From positions 108,689-130,817 of the forward strand of contig JAMPED010000003.1 of the NCBI GenBank assembly GCA_023665325.1: 22,129 nucleotides of DNA, given 5' to 3'. Source of the DNA: Acetobacter sp. Its GTDB lineage: Bacteria > Pseudomonadota > Alphaproteobacteria > RF32 > CAG-239. Positions 17,286 through 22,129 of the stretch are shown here, piece by piece. Each line of letters starts with the position of its first letter. The stretch's first letter is position 1. The translations under genes and the position numbers were made by a program. Under the pieces are notes generated by a model. The model saw only the letters and a list, made by a program, of their open reading frames with translations. It ran no database searches and was not told the DNA's origin.

Positions 17286-17963
17286 ATGTCTTTAAGAAAT
17301 ATAAAACTTATTATTTGGGACTTTGATGGTGTTATTGCAGATACTGAAAAATTATGGTTACAAAATCGGCAAAAATTACTTAATGAAGAACTTGCTTTAG
17401 GGTGGGATTTTGAAACAACAAATAAATATCTTGGTGGTATGAGTGATCAAACCAAAAAAGATGTTCTAGATTCTATCAATATAAAAACTGATAATCAATT
17501 CTGGGAAAAAGCTGCTATATTAGATTATAAAACAATGGAGCAGGGATTTGCATTAACTCCCGATATTGATGATATATTTACAATGACACAATTTAAACAA
17601 TGTATTGCAACAGGTGGCGTAAAAACTAAAACGATGCATAAAATAGAAATAACTGGTATTAAAAAGTATTTTAATCAACAAAATATATTTACAGTTGATA
17701 TGGTTGAAAAAGGAAAGCCTGAACCTGATTTATTTTTGTTTGCAGCAAAGAAAATGGGATTCTTACCGAAAGAATGTATTGTCATAGAAGATTCTCTGGC
17801 AGGAATGAAAGCTGGATTAGCAGCAGGAATGTTGACTGTAGCATTTATTGGCTGCGAAATGAATAATAATTTACCAAATATTCAGGCTATTAAGCAATTA
17901 GGAATTAAACATATTTTTGCAGATATGATAGCTCTTAAAAATTTTTTATCAACTTTGGGTTAA
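17286..17963 (+). CDS. HAD-superfamily hydrolase (phosphoglycolate phosphatase / beta-PGM-like)
   Basis: Cytoplasmic phosphatase or phosphomutase of the haloacid dehalogenase superfamily, 225 residues. The catalytic motif I is WDFDGVIADTE (11-21) with nucleophile Asp12 and general acid Asp14. Motif II Thr is in QCIATGG, motif III Lys in EKGKPEPDLF, and motif IV acids in IVIEDSLAGMKAG. A helical cap lies between motifs I and II, as in subclass I proteins such as Gph, YniC and beta-phosphoglucomutase. The true substrate (phosphoglycolate, a sugar phosphate or another) cannot be told from motifs. It stands alone, divergent from mnmE, and its stop codon lies at the foot of a strong terminator hairpin. 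Confidence 0.9.
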   Translation: MSLRNIKLIIWDFDGVIADTEKLWLQNRQKLLNEELALGWDFETTNKYLGGMSDQTKKDVLDSINIKTDNQFWEKAAILDYKTMEQGFALTPDIDDIFTMTQFKQCIATGGVKTKTMHKIEITGIKKYFNQQNIFTVDMVEKGKPEPDLFLFAAKKMGFLPKECIVIEDSLAGMKAGLAAGMLTVAFIGCEMNNNLPNIQAIKQLGIKHIFADMIALKNFLSTLG

Positions 17964-17997
17964 AAATAAGCGGCTATCATTAGCCGCTTATTTTTTT
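17962..17997. terminator. Strong bidirectional terminator between the HAD gene and rho
   Basis: AAAAATAAGCGGCTA (17962-17976) pairs over 15 bases with TAGCCGCTTATTTTT (17981-17995) around the loop TCAT. The plus strand continues into a seven-T run (17991-17997) and the minus strand into a U5 tract. It overlaps the stop codon of the HAD gene and lies directly against that of rho, so both converging transcripts can end here. Rho itself therefore seems to be terminated by a Rho-independent signal. Confidence 0.9.
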
Positions 17998-19249
17998 ATG
18001 AATTCATATTATTAAAAAAATCATTGTTATCTTTGCTGAGTTTTAATTTTTCAAGCAAAAATTCCATACCATCAGTCATCCCCATTTGCATTAACACACG
18101 GCGAAGAACCCACATTTTTGTTAAAATATTTTTATCAACTAATAGCTCTTCTTTACGTGTACCTGAACGAGTGATATCAATTGTTGGAAATAGGCGTTTA
18201 TCTGTTAATTTTCTATCCAAGATAATTTCAGAGTTACCTGTTCCTTTGAATTCTTCAAAAATAACTTCATCCATTCTGGACCCTGTATCAATTAAAGCGG
18301 TTGCAATTATGGTTAAAGAACCACCTTCCTCAACGTTACGAGCTGCACCCAATAAACGTTTTGGACGTTGTAGAGCATTAGCATCTACACCTCCGGTTAA
18401 AACTTTACCAGATGAAGGCAATACAGTATTATATGCACGTCCTAAACGTGTAATAGAATCGAGAAGAATAACTACATCTTTTTTGTTTTCTACTAAACGT
18501 TTGGCTTTTTCAACAACCATTTCAGCAACTTGAACGTGACGCGCTGCAGGTTCATCAAATGTTGAAGAAATAACTTCTCCTTTAACTGAGCGTGTCATAT
18601 CAGTTACTTCTTCAGGACGCTCATCTATCAATAATACCATTAAGTACACTTCAGGATGGTTTGTAGCTATTGCGTGTGCAATATTTTGCAACATTACAGT
18701 TTTACCCGTACGAGGTGGTGCAACAATTAAACCACGTTGACCTTTTCCTTGTGGAGAAATTAAATCAATTACACGTGTTGTATAGTCTTTATCACCGCAA
18801 ATAATGTCAAAATTTAATTTTTCAGTAGGATAAAGTGGTGTTAAATTATCAAAATTTATTCTTAGTTTAGATTTTTCCGGATCATCATAGTTGATTGTGT
18901 TTATTTTTGTTAATGCAAAATAACGCTCATTTTCTTTTGGACCACGAATTTCACCTTCAACAGTATCGCCTGTGCGTAATCCGTATTTTTTTACTTGTTG
19001 CGGAGAAACGTAAATATCATCAGCTGATGCTAGGTAATTTGACTGGGATGAACGCAAAAAACCAAAACCATCCGGCATAACTTCTATCGTTCCATCACCA
19101 TAGATAACTTCGTCATCTTCTGCTACTTTTTTCATTATTGCAAAGATTAAGTCTTGAACACGCATAGATGAAGCATCTTCAACTCCCATATCTTCTGCTT
19201 GGTTTAAGAGTTCTTTGGGAGATTTGTCTTTTAAATCTTTTAAATGCAT
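17996..19249 (-). CDS. rho: Transcription termination factor Rho
   Basis: Hexameric RNA helicase that ends untranslated transcripts. The 417 residues are normal for the alphaproteobacterial form, without a long insert. Seen in order: N-terminal helical domain [15 protein letters not shown]; cold-shock-like RNA-binding domain with DGFGFLR (60-66) and the [12 protein letters not shown] region; ATPase core with Walker A APPRTGKT (177-184), [13 protein letters not shown], Walker [17 protein letters not shown], the Q-loop [16 protein letters not shown] and the R-loop/arginine finger region [16 protein letters not shown] lies six bases before the ATG and a near-consensus promoter is at 19308-19335. 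Rho next to the origin is typical for alphaproteobacteria. Confidence 0.98.
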   Translation of the reverse strand: MHLKDLKDKSPKELLNQAEDMGVEDASSMRVQDLIFAIMKKVAEDDEVIYGDGTIEVMPDGFGFLRSSQSNYLASADDIYVSPQQVKKYGLRTGDTVEGEIRGPKENERYFALTKINTINYDDPEKSKLRINFDNLTPLYPTEKLNFDIICGDKDYTTRVIDLISPQGKGQRGLIVAPPRTGKTVMLQNIAHAIATNHPEVYLMVLLIDERPEEVTDMTRSVKGEVISSTFDEPAARHVQVAEMVVEKAKRLVENKKDVVILLDSITRLGRAYNTVLPSSGKVLTGGVDANALQRPKRLLGAARNVEEGGSLTIIATALIDTGSRMDEVIFEEFKGTGNSEIILDRKLTDKRLFPTIDITRSGTRKEELLVDKNILTKMWVLRRVLMQMGMTDGMEFLLEKLKLSKDNNDFFNNMNS

Positions 19250-19307
19250 TGAGAACCTGTTTGGAAAATTAAGATTGAGTTTGAATTATTATTTTTATGT
19301 TAGTTTG

Positions 19308-19335
19308 TTTATAGAGAAAAAATTTTAGATGTCAA
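19308..19335 (-). promoter_or_regulatory. Predicted promoter of rho
   Basis: On the minus strand a perfect -35 TTGACA (19335-19330) is followed after 16 bases by TATAAA (19313-19308). It would give a leader of about 50 bases before the rho ATG at 19249. It lies within the left edge of the origin candidate, so replication initiation and rho expression could influence each other. Confidence 0.65.
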
Positions 19336-19477
19336 TGTAAATGTTCTTGCTTGATTTTAAAAGATTTTATTAGCAAGAGAGACTGATGTTAGTTTTGATA
19401 AAAAGTTATAAACAGCGAAAAATTCCAATCAATTATTTTAAATTTATTTTTTGTTATTTGTTTATTCCTGTGAGTTA

Positions 19478-19486
19478 TGTGGATAA
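19478..19486 (-). promoter_or_regulatory. DnaA box, TTATCCACA
   Basis: Plus strand reads TGTGGATAA, the reverse complement of the strongest DnaA consensus TTATCCACA. It borders the AT-rich stretch on its left, the arrangement expected of a box next to an unwinding element. Confidence 0.85.
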
Positions 19487-19718
19487 GTTTTTGTACACGA
19501 ATTTATCCAGAATTTTTAAGGATTGTTTAAAAGGTTGTGTAAGACTCCAAGAATCTGTTTTAAAAACAAAATATTAATTGTTTTGTCTTTATTGAGGATA
19601 AAATGAGATATCAACAGAATTAACAAGGTGGGATAGTTTAAAGAAAACTGTTTATAACTTCGGGTTATATTTTGGGTTTATGAGGATTGTTTGTTAGTGT
19701 TTCTTTTAAACTATATAG

Positions 19719-19727
19719 TTATACACA
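19719..19727 (+). promoter_or_regulatory. DnaA box, TTATACACA
   Basis: Perfect match to TTATNCACA, 39 bases before the coaE start. It may also affect coaE transcription. Confidence 0.75.
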
Positions 19728-19741
19728 GCCTACTTTCAAGG

Positions 19742-19750
19742 TGTGAATAA
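19742..19750 (-). promoter_or_regulatory. DnaA box, TTATTCACA
   Basis: Plus strand TGTGAATAA is a perfect reverse match to TTATNCACA. It ends 15 bases before the coaE ATG and just upstream of its AGAGG ribosome site, in opposite orientation to the previous box. Confidence 0.75.
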
Positions 19751-19765
19751 GTAACAGAGGATAAA

Positions 19766-20341
19766 ATGATATTAGCAGCGATAACTGGATCAATTGGATG
19801 TGGAAAAACAACAATATCTAACATATTGAGAAAACAAGGTTTTCTTGTTTATGATATTGATAAATGGGTAAAACTTTTGTATTATAAGAAAGAGTTTTTA
19901 GGTGTTGTACAAAAATATTTTCCTGAAGTTTTTGATGAGCACAGTGTATTTAATAAAAGAGCTTTACGCGATTTGGTATTTAGTCATCCTGAAAAGTTAA
20001 AAATATTAGAGGAACTTATTCATCCTTTTTTGACTGATAAATTACGTCGCATTATTCGCAAGAATAAAAATAGTGGGTTAGTGTTTGTTGATGTTGCGTT
20101 GCTTTATGAGATGGGATGGGATAAATATTTTAATTTTGTAGTCTTGGCGGATGTTGAATATGAAAAACAAAAATCAAGGGTTATGAAAAGAGATCATATT
20201 ACGGCTGAAGATTTTGAAAAAATTAATCGTTTGCAAATGCCGCAAAGTATAAAAAAAGGAAAAGCCGATTTTATTATCGATACGGATGTTTCGGATGGTG
20301 TATTGATACAAAGTTTATTATTTTTAACAAAAGGACTATAG
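19766..20341 (+). CDS. coaE: Dephospho-CoA kinase
   Basis: Last step of coenzyme A synthesis: phosphorylates the 3'-hydroxyl of dephospho-CoA. The 191-residue length is typical. The P-loop is TGSIGCGKTT (7-16), with TGxIGxGKS being the family form. The family Asp-Ala-Asp step is DID near residues 30-32. IHPFL (the conserved His-Pro) and VFVDVALLYEMGWD follow, in which the last segment matches the family's P-LL-E-G pattern loosely, with Val-Ala replacing the usual proline step. The nucleotide-binding VMKRDHIT (family: R) comes later. AGAGG lies five bases before the ATG. Two bases separate it from dnaQ, as in the alphaproteobacterial coaE-dnaQ operon. Confidence 0.94.
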   Translation: MILAAITGSIGCGKTTISNILRKQGFLVYDIDKWVKLLYYKKEFLGVVQKYFPEVFDEHSVFNKRALRDLVFSHPEKLKILEELIHPFLTDKLRRIIRKNKNSGLVFVDVALLYEMGWDKYFNFVVLADVEYEKQKSRVMKRDHITAEDFEKINRLQMPQSIKKGKADFIIDTDVSDGVLIQSLLFLTKGL

Positions 20342-20343
20342 AA

Positions 20344-21069
20344 ATGCAAACGATTAGAGAAATTGTTTTTGATACTGAAACAACTGGGTTTGACCCAACG
20401 ACAGGGGATAAATTAGTTGAAATTGGTGCTGTTGAACTTATCAACCACGTGCCAACAGGAAAAACTTATCATCAGTATATCAATCCAGAAAGAGATGTTC
20501 CAGAAGAAGTTGTTAAGGTACACGGTTTGACGACTGAGTTTTTGAAAGATTATCCAGTGTTTGCAGATGTGGCGCAAGATTGGGTAGATTTTATTGGTGA
20601 TGATGGAATTTTAGTAGCGCATAATGCTACGTTTGATATGAAGTTTATCAACTATGAACTTAAAAGGCTGGGATATGCTGAATATGGATGGGATAGGGCT
20701 GTTGATACATTAGAAATTGCTAAAAATAAATTTCCAGGACAAAGAAATAATTTGGATGCATTGTGTAAACGCTTTAATATTGATAATTCAGCTCGTACAT
20801 TTCACGGTGCTTTGCTTGATGCTCAGTTGCTTGCTGAAGTTTATTTGGAATTGTTGGGCGGTGCTGAACCGACGATGGATTTAACTGCTAAACTAGAAAA
20901 TGGAAAAGCGGTTGCTGGTGAGTATATGCAAGTTAAAAGGGTGTACAGAGAGCCACGATTATTTTCTTTTGAAGATTTAGATGCACAAAATCATAGGGCA
21001 TTTTTGGAAAAAAATATTAAAAATGCAATTTGGTTGATTGATGAAAAAATAGAAGAATCTAAAAATTAA
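20344..21069 (+). CDS. dnaQ: DNA polymerase III epsilon subunit (proofreading 3'-5' exonuclease)
   Basis: Proofreading exonuclease of the replicative polymerase. The 241 residues show Exo I FDTETTG (Asp10, Glu12), Exo II HNATFDMKFIN (93-103, Asp98) and Exo III epsilon HGALLDAQ (His154, Asp159), all catalytic residues of a DnaQ/DEDDh exonuclease. A linker follows, then a C-terminal helix HRAFLEKNIKNAIW that resembles the part binding the polymerase alpha subunit in other proteobacteria. It is second in the coaE-dnaQ-pgeF operon, with its stop codon sharing one base with the next start codon. Confidence 0.97.
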   Translation: MQTIREIVFDTETTGFDPTTGDKLVEIGAVELINHVPTGKTYHQYINPERDVPEEVVKVHGLTTEFLKDYPVFADVAQDWVDFIGDDGILVAHNATFDMKFINYELKRLGYAEYGWDRAVDTLEIAKNKFPGQRNNLDALCKRFNIDNSARTFHGALLDAQLLAEVYLELLGGAEPTMDLTAKLENGKAVAGEYMQVKRVYREPRLFSFEDLDAQNHRAFLEKNIKNAIWLIDEKIEESKN

Positions 21070-21770
21070 TGTTTTATTTTGATATTATACAAGGGAGAAA
21101 AGTTTTAAAATCGGATTTGTTATTCGGTTTAGAGCATTTTTTTACTACGCGTGAGCTTTGTCTTTTTTCTAAAGAAGAGGATATGTTTTTTAATCGAAAA
21201 TTAGTGGAGGATTATTTGGGACAAAAAATGGCAACTAATCAGCCTGTTCATAGTGTAGATATAGCTAAGGTTGAGGAGGGGAAATATTTTTATGAAAGTG
21301 TTGATGCTTTGTTGGTTGAAAAAGGGGCTGCTTTTATGAACTTTGGTGATTGTACACCTCTTGTTTTTTATTTTGGCAAAGGGAGTATAATTGCACATGC
21401 AGGTTGGCGTGGGACAGTGCAAGGAATGGCGAAGCTTGTTGTTCAACGAATCGTTAATGAATATGGAGTTTCTGTTAAGGATATTAAGGTGGCTATTGGT
21501 CCAACAATTTGTGAACAATGCTATGAAGTTGGAAAAGAGGTTTATGACGCTTTAGCTTTAACTGTAAAGAATATAGGACAGGGGTTTATAAAAAGTGAGG
21601 ATAAGTATTTTGTTGGTTTGAAGCAAATAAATAAGCAGCAACTTTTAGAATGCGGTGTTCGACAGATTGATGTTTGTCCATATTGCACTGCTTGTGGAGA
21701 GAAACTTTTTTATTCGCATCGATATGATAATCATACAGGATATAGGCATAGTGCGGTTGTTAAAATTTAA
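21069..21770 (+). CDS. pgeF: Peptidoglycan editing factor / multicopper-laccase-domain protein (YfiH family)
   Basis: The YfiH family was long called polyphenol oxidase. In E. coli PgeF it removes wrongly built UDP-MurNAc-L-Ser, keeping L-Ala in peptidoglycan. The 233 residues hold the zinc-site residues His61 (in NQPVHSVD), Cys95 (in FGDCTPL) and His110 (in HAGWRGT), with spacings close to those of YfiH His71, Cys107 and His124. Then come AIGPTICEQCYEVG (142-155) and the C-terminal CPYCTACGEKLFYSHR. Bacterial relatives also show purine nucleoside activity in vitro, so the physiological role is inferred. The ATG overlaps the dnaQ stop by one base, so translation is probably coupled. Replacement of aroE/secB-type neighbours by pgeF here is a difference from classical layouts. 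Confidence 0.93.
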   Translation: MFYFDIIQGRKVLKSDLLFGLEHFFTTRELCLFSKEEDMFFNRKLVEDYLGQKMATNQPVHSVDIAKVEEGKYFYESVDALLVEKGAAFMNFGDCTPLVFYFGKGSIIAHAGWRGTVQGMAKLVVQRIVNEYGVSVKDIKVAIGPTICEQCYEVGKEVYDALALTVKNIGQGFIKSEDKYFVGLKQINKQQLLECGVRQIDVCPYCTACGEKLFYSHRYDNHTGYRHSAVVKI

Positions 21771-21771
21771 G

Positions 21772-21806
21772 AAAATCCCATCTATTGTAATAGATGGGAT
21801 TTTGTT
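21772..21806. terminator. Bidirectional terminator between pgeF and the outer-membrane gene
   Basis: AAAATCCCATCTATT (21772-21786) pairs over 15 bases with AATAGATGGGATTTT (21789-21803). The apex probably opens to a six-base loop. Both strands have T-runs after the stem (TTTTGTTT on plus, UUUU on minus). It starts two bases after the pgeF stop and ends at the stop codon of the minus-strand gene. Confidence 0.88.
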
Positions 21807-22129
21807 TATAACATATAGCGAATTCCTAATGATAGTTCAATCATATTTTTTATATAATTTGTGTCTTCCATTTTTATGTAGTGAGCCATTGTGCGAATAG
21901 CGAATTTGTTTTCTATATTGTATTGTGCGCCTAAACCAATACGGAGTGCGTTTGTGTTGAAATCTTTAGCATTTTTTGAATAAGAGTAATAAAATTCATC
22001 TGCTTTTCCTTCTATATTTTCTTTTGTTGTGGTTTTAGTTGACGTTTTGAAATCATATTGAGCTAGACCAATGGATGTTAATAGCTCTATTTCTTGATTT
22101 ATAGGGATATATCCTAGTAAATCTGCTCC
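21806..22129 (-). CDS. Outer-membrane beta-barrel protein, C-terminal end (cut by window edge)
   Basis: Translating the minus strand from the window edge gives 107 residues ending at the TAA in 21808-21806. The sequence alternates polar and hydrophobic/aromatic residues as in beta-barrel strands: IELLTSIGLAQYDF, NALRIGLGAQYNIENKFAIR, AIRTMAHYIKM and the final IELSLGIRYML. A long polar loop (about residues 28-58) joins two strands. This matches the C-terminal hairpins of OmpA/OmpW-like 8-stranded porin-family barrels (outer membrane protein beta-barrel domain). The last residue is Leu rather than the usual terminal aromatic, with Tyr at -3. The signal peptide and N-terminal strands lie outside the window. 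The specific role is unknown. Confidence 0.75.
   Translation of the reverse strand, partial: GADLLGYIPINQEIELLTSIGLAQYDFKTSTKTTTKENIEGKADEFYYSYSKNAKDFNTNALRIGLGAQYNIENKFAIRTMAHYIKMEDTNYIKNMIELSLGIRYML

Larger units (their letters stand above)
19250..19765. other. oriC: Candidate chromosomal replication origin (oriC)
   Basis: This 516-base non-coding gap is the longest in the window and separates leftward rho from rightward coaE. It holds three perfect DnaA boxes of the form TTATNCACA (19478-19486, 19719-19727, 19742-19750). Three further boxes have one mismatch: TTATAAACA at 19406-19414, TTATCCAGA at 19503-19511, and TTATAAACA on the minus strand at 19649-19657. A very AT-rich stretch (about 19427-19470) lies directly beside the first perfect box and could be the unwinding element. 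An inverted repeat TCTTGCT/AGCAAGA (19345-19351, 19372-19378) lies near the left end. In Caulobacter and Rickettsia the origin lies in the same neighbourhood (rho-hemE side, then maf-aroE-coaE-dnaQ). A 63-codon open frame at 19386-19577 is not credible. Origin function is inferred. Confidence 0.75.

Noticed and set aside
18024..18533. 169-codon plus-strand open frame antisense to rho
   Set aside because: Fully inside the conserved Rho ATPase core; no start signals.
19386..19577. 63-codon plus-strand open frame in the rho-coaE gap
   Set aside because: No clear ribosome site, no recognisable protein, and it runs across a perfect DnaA box; better explained as non-coding origin DNA.
1..22129. 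Mobile elements, CRISPR arrays, prophage or toxin-antitoxin modules
   Set aside because: No transposase, integrase, regular direct-repeat array or small toxin-like gene pair was found; almost every base is accounted for by ordinary chromosomal genes.
1..22129. GC skew switch as evidence for the origin position
   Set aside because: Coding strands are G-richer than C throughout, so the apparent switch near 19.4 kb follows gene orientation and cannot be separated from it by eye.

Overview
The window is a gene-dense, visibly AT-rich chromosomal segment using the standard bacterial code (TAA, TAG and TGA all end genes). Gene content and order point to an alphaproteobacterium, probably from a reduced, AT-rich, possibly host-associated lineage. 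The pointers are the divergent tyrS/anmK-like pair, an IalB-family secreted protein next to rlmN, and above all the order parB-parA-rsmG-mnmG ... mnmE ... rho | coaE-dnaQ, which matches the chromosome-origin neighbourhood of alphaproteobacteria. The exact lineage cannot be fixed from the sequence alone. No insertion sequence, CRISPR array, prophage gene, rRNA or tRNA was seen.

Layout. 1-638 (-): 5' part of tyrS, cut by the window edge. 719-6931 (+): four overlapping genes, namely a divergent AnmK-like kinase, a GldA-type ABC ATPase, a 1146-residue fusion of ABC permease + GldG-like domain + DUF4340-like domain, and a FieF-type metal exporter. 6928-8504 (-): an IalB-like secreted protein and rlmN. 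8602-9804 (+): CCA-adding enzyme. 9805-10060: short gap with a bidirectional terminator. 10061-14300 (-): mnmG, rsmG, parA, parB. 14461-15810 (+): an unrecognised 449-residue protein. 15811-17142 (-): mnmE. 17286-17963 (+): a HAD phosphatase. 17996-19249 (-): rho. 19250-19765: non-coding, the best oriC candidate. 19766-21770 (+): coaE, dnaQ and pgeF in one operon. 21806-22129 (-): C-terminal end of an outer-membrane beta-barrel protein.

How it works together. The right half looks like the chromosome replication and segregation centre. Three near-perfect ParB-binding parS palindromes lie inside coding sequence at 12299, 12756 and 14814, beside parAB. About 4.6 kb to the right, the 516-bp rho-coaE gap holds three perfect DnaA boxes, three one-mismatch boxes and an AT-rich stretch. 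Relative to the classical alphaproteobacterial order, the genes usually found between rho and coaE (hemE, a DUF299/PpsR gene, maf, aroE) are absent, which leaves rho and coaE flanking the putative origin directly. mnmG and mnmE encode the two halves of one tRNA wobble-uridine modification enzyme, and rsmG and rlmN modify 16S and 23S rRNA.

The items most worth a second look are the compact oriC candidate, the parS sites written into VSRET-coding segments of three proteins, the orphan gene carrying one of these parS sites, the triple-fusion Gld-like transporter, and the AnmK-like protein whose substrate motifs are degraded.
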